Shown here: positions 1 to 12,351 of the stretch, in pieces | Layout of the letters: every line of letters starts with the position of its first letter | Numbering within the stretch: position 1 is the first letter of the stretch | Assembly (NCBI GenBank): GCA_025617745.1 | Contig: CM046863.1 | Location: 992,001-1,056,000, forward strand | Length of the DNA stretch: 64,000 nt | Source of the DNA: Heliocidaris erythrogramma | Lineage: Eukaryota > Echinodermata > Echinoidea > Camarodonta > Echinometridae | Reading direction: 5' to 3' | Notes under the pieces: model-generated | Database searches by the model: none | The model's input: only the letters and a program-made list of their open reading frames with translations | What the model was told of the DNA's origin: nothing | Program-made: the position numbers and the translations under genes

Positions 1-496
1 GGTTTTGGCTGGCACATAGGGGTACGTATATTCCTGGATATATAATCTTGGATACACCACTCTTAATTTAATCTTTATATTTATATAAGGAATTGCTCGA
101 ACGCAATCTCATTTTATTAAATCCTTTCTGTCTTGAATAAGGCTAATTACATTACAACTGACCCCCCCCCCCCCCCCCCTGGGCTGCGTACGGCCTTGAA
201 ACCCAGTGAGGCATTTACTGCAGTGGGGGATTTAAAATGAGTATAGAATCTACTCTGACACATGCGCGTACCAAGGGGGGTGTTTTATATGTTCAAACAC
301 CCCCGTTTGGTGTTATTTGAAGTTAAAACACCCCACTTAGAATTTCTGATAACTTTTTCTGTTTTTTTTTTCCTTGTCAAGATAATTTTTGAATAAAAAG
401 ACTCCCCCCCCCAAAAAAAAAAAAAATAACAGAAATAATGATTTTTTTTTTATTTTTTTTTTTTGTGTTGCTTGCCAGAGACTCTCCCCCCCCCCC

Positions 497-545
<49 letters not shown>

Positions 546-960
546 TAAAAAAAAAAAAATAATAAATACTGATAACCTTTTTTTTTTGTTGCTTGTCAGA
601 GAATTTGGGAGTAAAAACCACCCCCTTTAAAAAGTCCTGGGTATGCCACTGCTCTGACATACGGTAGGATAAATTCATCGTCAAATGTTAACTGTAGTAA
701 AAAAGAACGGTAAGTACGGTATACAATTTTCAATCTTGAAATAAGCAGCGCTCAGTAAGGTATTTACTGGTAGACATTTCGCTGGGAGTTCAAGCAGCCA
801 AGCCGTAATACAGCTCAGCCTCAGACTGTGGGCGCTGCCATGACAGATTACCAGCGTGTAAAGAAGAATGTAATCAGTTTTAACTAAATTCGAACAGGGA
901 AAAACAGAGCACACAAATACTATACTCAAACATTTTTTTTTCTCAACAACATCACTAACG
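1..960. other. Low-complexity repeat-rich flank
   Basis: No gene is supported here. The stretch holds a poly-C run near 163-179, a mixed block of A, T and C homopolymers at 400-590, and G/C-run repeats of the type GGGGTGTTTT and CACCCC around 270-330. The same style of G-run repeat recurs at 16280-16740. The longest reading frames run through homopolymers and are not credible proteins. Confidence 0.6.
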
Positions 961-977
961 TCCAAAATTAACCAATC

Positions 978-1085
978 TCCAAATGCATGCAGGTTTCTTC
1001 CCCCGGAGGCGCTTACTTTTTCCGTGATGCATACGCGTCAAATCGGCCAAATCTGCATTTTTAACGTCTTGATGAAGACTATTCT
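978..1085 (+). repeat. Dispersed repeat, inverted copy at 42113-42213
   Basis: The sequence around GATGCATACGCGTCAAATCG, followed by CGTCTTGATG, recurs on the opposite strand at about 42113-42213 with the same flanking order. The two copies differ at a modest number of positions. No coding potential is seen. It is probably part of an unrecognised dispersed element. Confidence 0.7.
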
Positions 1086-1143
1086 TCGGCTCCTTCACGT
1101 GCACGTACTGCGCCTAGCTCGCTAGCCTGTACGCGCTATACGT

Positions 1144-1500
1144 ATGTACGTACGTATATGGCACGCCATTTGCTCAATAAAGGCGATAAACACTGTTTAT
1201 CGACCGATAAACTATGTTTTTCGAGAAAAACTATGTTTATCACTCGATAAACAGTGTTTTTCGGTAAAACGTTGTTTTTCGAGCGATAAACATAGTTTTT
1301 CAAGTGATAAACAGAGTTTATCGGTAAAACTATGTTTATCGAGTGATAAACATAGTTTTACGGTAAAACTATGTTTATCGAGCGAAAAACATTGTTTTTC
1401 GGTAAAACTATGTTTATCGGTTTATCGCTCGATAAACATAGTTTTACCGTAAAACAATGTTTATCGATAAGCAGAGTTATTCGTCCACTGTCGTAAGTGG
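1144..1500 (-). repeat. Palindromic GATAAACATAGTTTTAC array (copy 1)
   Basis: An array of half-sites such as GATAAACATAGTTTTAC and their complements, joined head-to-head so that consecutive half-sites form palindromes of about 36 bp. It is flanked by ATATGGCACGCCATTTGC on the left and CGTAAGTGGCGCAGC on the right. These flanks show it to be an inverted copy of the arrays at 11578-11960 and 13380-13795. Frames are open on both strands only because of the symmetry. Confidence 0.85.
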
Positions 1501-1568
1501 CGCAGCGCAGGGCTCCTGCATAGAGTATACCTATGGATGCACGAGAACCGTTCTTCATCCCTAGCCCT

Positions 1569-1720
1569 CAGAGCCATCTATTACAGAGTTTGACCAACTC
1601 GGCTCCATGTAGGTAGCAATATGGCGCTTGTTGCTTTGTTAGGCAAGCACTAAACAAAGGAATATACGCCATGTTGTGCCCAAATAAACCGAGTTGGCCG
1701 AAGTCTGTAATATGGCTCTG
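1569..1720. mobile_element. MITE with ~33-bp imperfect TIRs
   Basis: A 152-bp element that starts CAGAGCCATCTATTACAGA and ends with the near-complement TCTGTAATATGGCTCTG. Inner parts of the arms also pair (CCAACTCGG with CCGAGTTGG). No protein is encoded. I could not fix a target-site duplication, so the superfamily is open. Confidence 0.6.
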
Positions 1721-2019
1721 TAGATGGTTTTACAAGCCCTCCCCTCCGGTCCCCAAAACAACAACAGCAATAAAAATAACAACATAATATTACAGAGAGT
1801 TCATAAAGGAGTCACTGCTATGTTTAATAAATAGCCTGGCAAGTAGCACAACATATTATAACAAGCATATTATTGATACGTATAGGCTATAGGCCAATTA
1901 TATGATCATGACAAGGGAAATAAAAGAAGCAATAGTAGAGTAACCGGTGCAAAATCTAAGTCTGGTCGCATAACTCCATCCAAAATGACATCGTCATCGT
2001 AATTCTGGATAGTCCACTT

Positions 2020-2190
2020 CATAATAACAATTGTAATAATGATAATAACAATAATAACAACAACAACAATAATATCAATAATGAAAATGATAATACAGAT
2101 ATTACTACTAATAATAATAATGATAATAATGATAATTATAATAACAATAATAATAATACGAATAATACTAGTAATAATAATAAATGAATA
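2020..2190. repeat. ATA/ATG/ACA triplet microsatellite
   Basis: Imperfect triplet repeat rich in AATAAT, ATGATA and ACAACA. The apparent poly-Ile reading frame on the minus strand is a by-product of the repeat. Nothing else is recognised from 1741 to 2940 apart from a poly-G run near 2721-2732. Confidence 0.8.
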
Positions 2191-2940
2191 GATACCATAA
2201 ACAACCAAAGTCGAAGAAAGATGGATCGTAACAAGTTAAGGAAGAGTCTTATTATCATGCTGATATAATCATAAAATGAAACCAAAGTATAATCATTATG
2301 AAGTAAGGAAATTCATACAATTTATGCAGCATGACAAGATTGAAATCATTGAACGTATTTATTAACTTTGCATAATATACTAACATTTCTGAAAACAGAT
2401 GAACATCTTCAATTTTAGAGGTAGTCTTATTGATAGCGTTTGTAACAGTTACAACCGCTGACCTGAAGTTTGAAATAACTTTTACAAGCATAACGAATTA
2501 CAAAACATTAAAAGACATTGAGAGTAAAACAATCCTCATCGTAAAAAATAGAAATAAGGAATTACACAAGTAGAAGAAAACATTCTGACCTAAATTAATG
2601 GCTTTTATCAACCAGTGCCCCGCCTTATAAGGAGTTGAAGCGATTTATTTGAAACAATCGCAAGTTAAAATCAATCGCAACTGTGTACTTAACATAGGCA
2701 TAGACATAGGCGCACGAGAAGGGGGGGGGGGGCTGCAGCCAACCCCAACCCCCGGATTTTGAAAGTGCCGATATTCCGGTAACTCACACCTCATAATCAG
2801 GGAGTGAGGTGCCCGAATATCCTCATATTTCAGTCATTATATGCCGAAATATGTTATTTTTATGATTTTTCACAACGGAAAGGCATAATTATTTTTGGTC
2901 GCTAGCTTCGCGCGCTCGTAAATTTAAATAACGGAAAGTT

Positions 2941-3533
2941 CCCAGGTAGCAAGCCCATATGGGGATCATGTAGGCCCCATATGGGTTTGCATATGGGTCC
3001 CACATGGGAATGCCCATATGGGCCCCATAAGATTTTGCACCCAAGACCCATGTGGGTCCCATATGGACCATCCCAGATCGCCAATATGGGTTCGGCCTCG
3101 GGCCCATCTGGGTATAAATGTGGGCAATATGTGGGTAAAATATGGGCTATCCCATATGGGTATTATCTGTCGGCTACCATATGGGTTCCACATGGGAATG
3201 CCCATATGGGCCCCAAAAGAATTTGCACCCAAGGCCCATATGGGGCCAATAAAGGCCGTCCATATGGCTAATATGGGTTCAGCCTGGGGCCAATCTGGGT
3301 ATACATGTGGGCAATATGTTGGCAAATACTAGGCTATCCCATATGGGTCCTACCCTGGAATGCCCATATGGGGCCCCATAGTATTTTGCACACAAGGCCC
3401 ATTGGGGACCCATATGGGCCATACCCGATGGCCCATATGGGTTTAATCTGGGGTCCATCTGGGTAATATATGGGAACAGTTTGATTGATCCCATATATTG
3501 TGTTCCCCCATGGGCCCCCTCATGGGCCCGAAA
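2941..3533 (+). repeat. Left subterminal CCCATATGGG array
   Basis: Tandem units of roughly 165-190 bp, each with several copies of CCCATATGGG and variants (CCCACATGGGAATGCC, CCCATCTGGG, AATATGTGGG). The matching array in the inverted copy is at about 23630-24562 and has more units, so copy number differs between copies. Long frames on both strands here reflect the palindromic composition. Confidence 0.85.
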
Positions 3534-6454
3534 TAATTTAGCAACTGAGATTTACAATATGCCTATTTTGGTCTATTCATTCGATACATGCAATCATCAT
3601 CAGCCTCTCACCACAGCTATGCCAGTACAAAAAACAACAACATTAAAATGAAAAATGGGGGGTACTTGAAATATAAGTTGCCGGTGACCTGCCATGCAAC
3701 CTGTGTACATACATGTATGTCACAAATAATGAGTATTGCCTGTGGAATTTTGTCTTGAAAACAGACCTGTTTGCGCGGTCAACAAATTTGTGAGCATGCC
3801 TATATATGAAGTACCCCCACCAAACTCATTCACGCTGACATGTATTCACTTATTGCTACATACCCAATAAATTTACTCCATAGTAGTAATTAGATTATCA
3901 AAGTATATAAACATTTTTTATTATAAATAAGCATCTATAAATGATATTTTCATCAAACAAGAATTTTACTGTTAAGTTGGGAATAGGCAACGACATACAT
4001 GTATTTTATATTGATCTGCAAATATATTTTCACTTATTCGTACATGCCCATGAAATTTACTCCATAGCAGTAATTAGATTTCCATGAAGTACCCCATAAA
4101 TCCCATTCATGCAATCATGTATTCACTTATTTCTACATAGTTTTACCCATTAAATAGTAAGTAATCATATTTCAAAGTAAACCTTTTTAATATTAGAAAT
4201 TAATACTGTGTAGTTGGTAAGGAATTAATCCAAGTCCCTCGAATAGGACTAAAAGATTTCTTTCCCCCGGTTGCTTACTTACAAACATACGCTAACTTGC
4301 TTTCTTAGCTGTCAGGTTAAATAAATTATCAATCAATTAACCACCATAATGTTCATCTTACAAAAAGAACTGGAGATTTTTCATTTTAAGCTTGGGGATA
4401 TGCAACGATATACATTATTGAAGTGAAATAAGCTTAGGAGTCTACCATTAAAAATGATAATGGGATTTTGATGGAATCATTTCTCATACAATTCATTTTG
4501 TGACACATCACATGGTATTGGAAGTGTGTTTAGATACTGTAAGTACAATTTCTAAAGAACAGCCTTGGCAACACACTTAAAACAAACTTAAAAGAAAAAC
4601 ACATTGTGAAAATAATAAATAATGGAATATTGTATTGGTTAGGTAGTTTATATCACGGCTCCTTCTCACTATTGAAAAAAATATGCATCTGTTCGGAAGG
4701 GTCGACTCCGATTATAGCTTGCCATTACATGTGTCATGGTTAAGGCGATACCCCGAGACAATTTCACACTATCCATTTTTCGCCATTAGTTCCTTCATAA
4801 CGTGCAGGCTAGTGGAGTTCAGTGTCAAGCCCCATGAGTTTAGAATGTTCTTTCAGAAATGCATGTATCTTATCACAAAGAGCTAAGTAATATTTTAATA
4901 CCCAAAGGCCCAGTTGGCGAATTCATCAAATAACAGCACGGCGGTCAGAAGTAGAATGAATTGATATATATACAATAGACTTTCCCCTCCAGTTGTAATC
5001 TCTAGGCCTCCTTCACCATGCATACATTAAAGATGATTAATATGCAGTATTTGTTATTACAATCACATCATGCTATCCAAACGATAAGGTTAAACAATAG
5101 TTGTTTCCATCTGGCACTTCCTCATAATTATCCAAATTACTGGTCAACATCTAATGAAGCTGCGGTTTTTGTTCATCAGTTGATTGTGCATTCCCCATAG
5201 TTGAGATGCATACACGACCAGGGCATGTTGAAAGGAGTTTTCCCGGCCTTCATAGTATTCATAGTAAACATTTCTTCAGTTCCGAATACTGCAAACATTT
5301 TCCTGCAGGTACTACTTATGGTGCCACCTTAACAGCTTCATCCAGTTTGGATATAATCATGATATAATCTTAACACGTGCCAGAAGTCTTCTTCATTTTG
5401 TCCATCTAGAATATACGTTAATTTCTTTTTTTAGTTGTTACGTTACTGCTTATGCTGTTTCCTCGTACCGTTGTTGTTTTTCTCGTCTATTTGCTGGATC
5501 TGAAACGACAGAGTGAGATATATGTACAAGTAAAAAATTTCACCAAAAATATTACACTAGCATATTTACAATATTAAACTTTTGTAGTGAAATTTGCAAA
5601 TATGCTACAATTTTTGATTACCAATGCAGATATTTTTTAAAAAGCAAATCTAAATGTTAGCTCGTTTTTTTCTCTCTCCTGCCCCTCCCCTTCTCTCTCT
5701 CACTCTCTCTATATACCACATATACGAGACATCATGCCGTTTCCATAAAATAAAAAAAAATCAAAGAGAGTCGGGTCCCACCCCCCCCCCCCAAAAAAAA
5801 AAAAAAGAAAAGGAAAGGAAAAAAAGAAAAGAAAAAGGAAAAAAAGAAAACATATAGAAATATGGATAATACCTATTGACCCATGCAAAGGGAAATGACA
5901 AGAAATATAGCAGAAAATAAAATGTTGTATGGAATAAAGGTACAATATTGATACAGAAATAAGGGGAGGGGAGAGAAATAGAGTGCAAGAAAGGCAACTT
6001 TATAAAGATATCAAGATCATCTGTATATTTTGAGAATGGTAGTAATGACACATCAATTATTCATTTATGGCAGATGTTCCTCACATGAAGCGAACAATAA
6101 CATTATTATGACATAATAAACTATGACATTCATCTTGTCTTGAAATTGAAGCTGCATAATTATGTGCTCGATACACACTTGCCTAGTGAAATGATTTTGA
6201 TTTCTTAGCCCATATACATGGAAAGCCAGACCACTAGTTAAACCAAGGAGTTACCACACAACCCCATGGTTATAAACAGACCAGTAGGGAATGTAAACTA
6301 TCACGCGGTGGGTGAACGATATGACCCAGGCATACTTCTTTCCTCTTGGGCCTTGCAACTTAAACAATGGGAGTATTAAGCTAAGGTAAACTGCACTATG
6401 AACATGGCGAACAAAGAAGCGGACAAAATATACAGCTCCTCATTGTACCTTCCA

Positions 6455-6598
6455 CAATTGCCCTGGTAGACAAAAGAACATCCCTTCATTGCTATTATGT
6501 AAAAATATGTAGAACAGGTGTCACATGCATATTCACCTGTTCTGCTTATTTTACATAATAGTAATGAAGGGATGTTCTTTTGTCTACCAAAGCAATTG
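6455..6598. repeat. 144-bp near-perfect hairpin element
   Basis: Starts CAATTGCCCTGGTAGACAAA and ends with TTTGTCTACCAAAGCAATTG. The arms of about 60 bp pair almost throughout (AGAACATCCCTTCATTGC with AATGAAGGGATGTTCT) around a short AT-rich loop. The same hairpin is present in the inverted copy at 20595-20738. It is either a fold-back MITE or a structured part of the parent element. Confidence 0.75.
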
Positions 6599-7004
6599 TT
6601 CATCGTGTTCATAGTGCTGGTATCTCAACTGAATTAACATTTCTCTATCAATTTACTCATAATAATCGCACAAAAGACAGCCATGGACCAGAAAATGTCA
6701 CTGGATGGTACATCTCAGGCTATATATGTACTTTTAAATTAATAAACAATATCAAAGAGAAAATGAAATTTAGAAAGAAATGATAAGATATAAAAAGCAG
6801 CTTACCTTCAAAGAGTAGGGAGGCGGATGTGTAGTGCTTCATTCGTATTAAAGTAGTAGTAATGGAATGCCGTTTCCTCAAAAGGTGGCGCAGGTTTGAA
6901 AAGTGGACTCAACCATTTGTACTAGGGGTCAAAAGCACATGGGGGTTGGGAGGTGCTTTCATTTTCTCTTAAGCACTTCTCACATTCTTTAGGTCTGCAT
7001 AGAT

Positions 7005-7240
7005 TAATAGAGTACCGAAGTACTGACGTCATATTCGCTCGTTGTCCAGGTTACTAGTTCTAAACAACAAAGCCCGTGATTGAGGTTCACCGCGAAATCA
7101 GTCAAGCAACGGGCTGGAGCAGGACAAATTCAGTGTTTGGTGCCGGTGTGATCACCACGCCATTGTTCAGCACAAAATTGTTTAGAACCAGCAACCTTGA
7201 CAACTTGGGCGGTATGACGTCACACTTCGGTACTCTATTA
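7005..7240. mobile_element. 236-bp MITE nested in copy 1
   Basis: Long terminal inverted repeats of about 60 bp: TAATAGAGTACCGAAGT at the left and ACTTCGGTACTCTATTA at the right, with TTCTAAACAA/TTGTTTAGAA further in. A TA boundary is plausible, which would fit a mariner-type MITE, but this is inference. The identical insertion is found in the inverted copy at 19957-20192, so it entered before the two copies separated. Confidence 0.75.
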
Positions 7241-7370
7241 CCGTTTGATAAGTTAGGGCCAGTATAATGACAACAAAATATGAATTCAGTTTGCAAATGT
7301 GAACAATGTAGATCTTTAATAGTATGCTGATAATTTTTTTGTCAGAAGTATGTACCTCTCAAGAATATGG

Positions 7371-10300
7371 GTTTACCCAGTTTATGATATACACATCTTA
7401 CCCACATGGGTTCGTCCAGATTATTCCAATAATGATACCCACATTGGGGTTTACATATTTTAACATATGGGTTTGCCCAGGTCATTTCAAAATGACACCC
7501 ATTTGGACTTTGGAATATCATACTCATATGGACTTGCCCAGCTTACTCCCATATGAAACCCATATGGGCATTGACTTTTGTTTCCCCAGATGGGGTTGCC
7601 CAGCTTATTCCCCATGTGATATCCCTATGGGCATTCATATGTCTTTCCCCAGGGGTTTGCCCTGCTTATTCCCACATGATACCCATATGGGCATTTAGAT
7701 ATGTTTACCAGATGGGTTTGCCCAGCATATTCCCATGTGATATCCATGTGGGCATTTACATGTCATTTCCATATCGTTTTGCCCAGCATATTCCCATATG
7801 ATACCCATATGGGCATTTACAGTTGTTTCCCTAAATGGGGTTGCCCAGCTTATTCCCATGTGATATCCATGTGGGCATTCATATGTCTTTCCCATATGGG
7901 TTTGGCCAGCTTACTCCCATTTATTACCCATATGGGTATTGACATATATATCCCATTCGGGTTTGCCCAGCTAATTCCCACGTTATACCCGTGTGGACAT
8001 TTGCATGTCTTTCCCATATCGGTTTGCCCAGTTTATTCCCATGTAATATCCATATGCGCATTTACATGTCATTTCCATATCGGTTTGCCCAGCATATTCC
8101 CATATGATACCCATATGGGTATTTACAGTTGTTTCCCTAAATGGGGTTGCCCAGCTTATTCCCATGTGATATCCATGTGGGCATTCATATGTCTTTCCCA
8201 TATGGGTCTGGCCAGCTTACTCCCATTTATTACCCATATGGGCATTTACATGTCATTCCCATATCGGTTTGCCCAGTTTATTCCCATGTAATATCCATAT
8301 GCGCATTTACATGTCATTTCCATATCGGTTTGCCCAGCATATTCCCATATGATACCCATATGGGTATTTACAGTTGTTTCCCTAAATGGGGTTGCCCAGC
8401 TTATTCCCATGTGATATCCATGTGGGCATTCATATGTCTTTCCCATATGGGTCTGGCCAGCTTACTCCCATTATTACCCATATGAGTATCGACATATATA
8501 TCCCAGACGGGTTTGCCTAGCTTACTCCCATAAAGAACCCATATGGGCATTTACATGTCTTTCCCATTTGGGTTTGCCCAGTTTATTCCCATGTAATACC
8601 CATATGGGCATTTACATGTCATTCCCATATCGGTTTGCCCAGTTTATTCCCATGTAATATCCATATGGGCATTTACATGTCATTCCCATATCGGTTTGCC
8701 CAGCATATTCCCATATGATACCCATATGGGTATTTACAGTTGTTTCCCTAGATGGGGTTGCCAAGCTTATTCCCATGTGATATCCATGTGGGCTTTCATA
8801 TGTCTTTCCCATATTGGTTTGCCCAGTTTATTCCCATGTAATACCCATATGGGCATTTACATGTCATTCCCATATCGGTTTGTGCAGTTTATTTCCATGT
8901 AATACCCATATGTGCATTTACATGTCATTCCCATATCGGTTTGCCCATTTTATTCCCATATGATAGCCATTTGGGCAAATATATATGTTTCCCGGGTGGG
9001 TTTGCCCAGCTTATTCCCATATGATACCCATTTGGGCATTTACATGTCTTTCCCATTTGAGTTTGCCCAGCATATTCCCGTATGATTCCCATGTGGACAT
9101 TTGCATGTCTTTCCCATATTGGTTTGCCCAGTTTATTCCCATGTAATACCCATATGGGCATTTACATGTCATTCCCATATCGGTTTGCCCAGTTTCTTTC
9201 CATGTAGTACCCATATGTGCATTTACATGTCATTCCCATATCGGTTTGCCCATTTTATTCCCATATGATACCCATTTGGGCAAATATATATGTTTCCCAG
9301 ATGGGTTTGCCCAGCTTACTCCCATGTGATACCCATATGGGCATTTACATGTCTTTCCCATTTGGGTTTGCCCAGCATATTCCCATATGATACCCATATG
9401 GGCATTTACATGTCATTCCCATATCGGTTTGCCCAGTTTATTCCCATTTTATACCCATATGGGCATTTACATGCCATTCCCATATCGGTTTGCCCATTTT
9501 ATTCCCATATGATACCCATATGGGCAAATATATATGTTTCCCAGGTGGGTTTGCCCAGCTTATTCCCATATGATACCCATGTGGGCAAATATATATGTTT
9601 CCCAGATGGGTTTGCCCAGCTTACTCCCATGTGATACCCATATGGGCATTTACATGTCTTTCCCATATCGGTTTGCCCATTATATTCCCATATGATACCC
9701 ATATGGGCAAATATATATGTTTCCCAGGTGGGTTTGCCCAGCTTATTCCCATATGATACCCATGTTGGCAAATATATATGTTTCCCAGATGGGTTTGCCC
9801 AGCTTACTCCGATGTGATACCCATTTGGGCATTTACATGTCTTTCCCATTTGGGTTTGCCCAGCATATTCCCATATGATACCCATATGGGCATTTACATG
9901 TCATTCCCATATCGGTTTGCCCAGTTTATTCCCATTTTATACCCATATGGGCATTTACATGCAATTCCCATATCGGTTTGCCCATTTTATTCCCATATGA
10001 TACCCATATGGGCAAATATATATGTTTCCCAGGTGGGTTTGCCCAGCTTATTCCCATATGATACCCACGTGGGCAAATATATATGTTTCCCAGATGGGTT
10101 TGCCCAGCTTATTCCCATATAATACCCATTTTGGCAAAAATATATGTTTCCCAGATGGGTTTGCCCAGCTTACTCCGATGTGATACCCATTTGGGCATTT
10201 ACATGTCTTTCCAATATGGTTTTGCCCAGCTTATTCCCACATGATACCCATATGGGCATTTACAAATGTTTTCCCATATGGGTTTGCCCAGCTTATTCCC

Positions 10301-10699
10301 ACATGATATCCATAAGGGCATTTACATATGTTTCCCAGATGGTTTTGCCCAGCTTATTCCCATATGATACCCATATGCTCATTTGAATATGTTTCACAGA
10401 TGGGTTTGCCCAGCTTATTCCCATATGGTACCCATATGGGCATTTACAGATGTTTCCCAGATGGGTTTGCCCAGCTTATTCCCATATGATACCCATATGG
10501 GCATTTACATGTCATTCCCATATGGGTTTTCCCAGTCTTTTCCCATATGGTTCCCATATGGGCTGGCCCAAGTAGATCTCAAAATGGGTTAACCCATATG
10601 GGTCCCACAAGGGATACATATGGGATTTATATGGGTTCCCTTTTGCCCAGATGGCCCGGATGATGCCCATATGGGCCCCACATGGGCCTGTTACCTGGG
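7371..10699 (+). repeat. Right subterminal array of 61-bp units
   Basis: About fifty tandem copies of a 61-bp unit containing CCCATATGGGCATTTACATG, then TTCCCATATCGGTTTGCCCA, then a TTCCCATGTAATA-like part. Each unit therefore carries three related palindromic blocks spaced about 20 bp apart. Units differ by point changes and a few have an ATATATATG-TTTCCCAG variant. The array continues to the right terminus of the element. Confidence 0.9.
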
Positions 10700-10729
10700 T
10701 TGCTATCATTTTTTTACAACAAAAAGGCC

Positions 10730-10832
10730 ATAGGTGCAGTACCAGGGATCAAACCCCCAACCTTCGCGTTTCCAGTCAAGCGCTGTAAACCGTTCGACTA
10801 CGACACCTCCACACACGCACACACACACACAC
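10730..10832 (-). repeat. tRNA-derived SINE fragment with CA tail
   Basis: Read on the minus strand, GGAGGTGTCGTAGTCGAACG resembles a tRNA 5' half with an A-box-like segment, and GGTTTGATCCC further on resembles a B box. A (CA)n run at 10809-10837 abuts it. The anticodon stem does not pair well, so it is a SINE and not a tRNA gene. Confidence 0.6.
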
Positions 10833-11060
10833 ACACATACATAAACAATTATTAGATTCTTCTAATCTCGTCCTCTTATTTTCGTCTCTTTTCTCTTCTC
10901 CTCTCCTCTTTTATAAACCTTCCCAGTTTTGTGTCTCCATTTCATTTTGTTATTCATTGCGGGGATGGGGGAGGTGCTTTTCGTCGAAAAGAGATCCGCT
11001 TTTTGAAGATGGCAATTAAAACCATAATATCATATCGTGACCCTAAATTTTCCCTTTAAC

Positions 11061-11561
11061 AGTGGCGTAGCTAGAATCTAGCCATTGTGGGAGCACCATT
11101 GGAGACACAAGTCTTTTGGAATAATCTTAAAGCTAATCTAAGACGCCGCTGGTGGAAGAGGGTTGGGGGGGGGGGGGGTGCGGTTGCCGGAAGGGGTCCA
11201 ACCGTCTTCTTTCCTATTCCATTTTCTTTCTTTTTTTTTCTTATTTTTCGCCATCCGATGAGGGAGGGGTGGGGGCGTGCCCTCCATCCCCCCCCCCCCC
11301 CCCCCCCGTTGCTACACCTCTGCTCCTGATGAATTCGCCTTCTTTTACCGGGAATTATTAACCCTATTTCATTTTTCGGAAATACGAACCCTATTTCATT
11401 TTCGGAAATATGAACCTTATTTCATTTTCGGAAATACAAACCTTATTTAATTTTCGGAAATACGAACCCTATTTAATTTTCGGAAATATGAACCCTATTT
11501 CATTTTCGGAAATACGAACCCTTTTTCATTTTCGGAAATGCGAAACCTACGCTACGCCACT
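11061..11561. mobile_element. TIR element with 26-bp tandem core (copy A)
   Basis: Begins AGTGGCGTAGC and ends GCTACGCCACT, an 11-bp perfect terminal inverted repeat. The centre has poly-G and poly-C runs and about seven tandem units of 26 bp with the core TTTTCGGAAATACGAACC. The duplicate is at 12868-13360. Termini of this kind resemble hAT-type MITEs, but no 8-bp target duplication was found. Confidence 0.55.
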
Positions 11562-11577
11562 TACGACGGTGAACAAA

Positions 11578-11960
11578 TATCGATAAACATAGTTTTACGG
11601 TAAAACTATGTTTATCACTCGATAAACATAATTTTACGGTAAAACTATGTTTATCAATCGAAAATCTTAGTTTATCGAGTGATAAACAATGTTTTTCGCT
11701 CGATAAACATAGTTTTACCGTAAAACTATGTTTTTCGCTCGATAAACATAGTTTTAACGTAAAACTATGTTTATCACTCGATAAACATAGTTTTACCGAT
11801 AAACTCTGTTTATCACTTGAAAACCTTTGTTTATCGCTCGAAAAACAATGTTTTACCGAAAAACAGTGTTTATTGAGTGATAAACATAGTTTTTCTCGAA
11901 AAACATTGTTTTTCGATCCAAAAACATAGTTTATCGGTCGATAAACAGTGTTTATCGCCT
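11578..11960 (+). repeat. Palindromic GATAAACATAGTTTTAC array (copy 2)
   Basis: Head-to-head half-sites such as GATAAACATAGTTTTACGGT followed by its complement, with variants ending in TTTTTCG. The array ends about 145 bp before the duplicated exon 1 at 12105. Every adjacent pair of half-sites can fold into a short hairpin. Confidence 0.85.
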
Positions 11961-12104
11961 TTATTGAGCAAATGGCGTGCCATATACGTATACTAGACCT
12001 CTATACAGTTTGAACTGTAGAGTGTAGTGTAGTGTTAATGTTATTGAGTGCACTTGAAAGAAGTTTGACTTTGAGTTTTAGTTTGACCATACGACTCGGA
12101 TCTA

Positions 12105-12230
12105 ATGCCAAAAATGGAAGAGAATCCTACTGAGAGTGACATATCAGTGACACCGACAGAAACTGTCACTGTCATGTCAGAGAGGGTGTGTCAGGTTGCG
12201 ATGGTGTTTCAATTCTTCAAAGAATTTCAG
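12105..12230 (+). pseudogene. Duplicated first exon of the MULE/zinc-finger gene
   Basis: ATG at 12105 opens 42 codons that end in TTTCAG just before a GTATGT donor at 12231, exactly as in the copy at 13934-14059. The two differ by two amino-acid changes (Glu to Lys and Cys to Phe). No downstream exon follows before the second copy, so it could serve only as an alternative first exon spliced over the second copy, or be a dead duplicate. Marked as pseudogene for lack of its own downstream exons. Confidence 0.55.
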
Positions 12231-12351
12231 GTATGTTGCGTTAGACTTAGTGCAAAAATGTAAAAATAGATAATTTTTTACTATTTTAATTTTAATTTTT
12301 AAAATTAATAACTTTTGATGTTTTGTATAGCCTAGTATGATAATAGGACTA

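Larger units (their letters stand above)
3534..7370 (+). other. Internal non-repetitive segment of copy 1
   Basis: About 3.8 kb of mostly AT-rich sequence that corresponds to 19840-23630 in the inverted copy. The longest frames are under 80 codons and match nothing I recognise. One modest stretch on the minus strand at 5217-5320, with its counterpart at 21822-22013, looks slightly coding-like but has no known motif. It also carries a poly-C/poly-A/poly-AG block at 5780-5850 and two nested inverted-repeat elements listed separately. Confidence 0.6.
2941..10699 (+). mobile_element. CATATGGG palindrome-rich element, copy 1
   Basis: A 7.76-kb element bounded by inverted termini: left end CCCAGGTAGCAAGCCCATAT, right end with ACATGGGCCTGTTACCTGGG, whose complement matches the left end apart from a few bases. 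A ~0.6-kb subterminal array lies at the left, a ~3.3-kb array of 61-bp units at the right, and a ~3.8-kb middle without a convincing long frame. A near-identical copy lies inverted at 16971-24562. The terminal repeats and subterminal arrays suggest a non-autonomous DNA transposon; no transposase is seen and I do not recognise the superfamily. No clear target duplication is visible at either copy. Confidence 0.7.
10937..12351 (+). repeat. Segmental duplicate A carrying an extra exon 1
   Basis: This 1.4-kb segment is nearly identical to 12744-14180. Both hold a G/C-run block, a short TIR element, a palindromic GATAAAC array and a first coding exon with splice donor. The 12352-12743 stretch between them is a fragment of the CATATGGG array, so the duplicated unit is probably array fragment plus segment. 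Confidence 0.85.

Noticed and set aside
2941-10699. CRISPR-like array, given the regular repeats
   Set aside because: Units are contiguous without unique spacers, and the sequence is animal nuclear DNA.
7371-10699. SRF CArG boxes in CCCATATGGG
   Set aside because: The CArG core needs six A/T between CC and GG. Here the core is CATATG or only four A/T, so it does not fit.
7324-10709. Long open frames of 60-200 codons on both strands through the CATATGGG arrays, with repeated MGIIWEYAGQT or FPYDTHMGI segments
   Set aside because: They arise because the 61-bp unit is nearly free of stops and is palindromic. Frames appear on both strands in equal number and drift with the repeat. No start context or domain.
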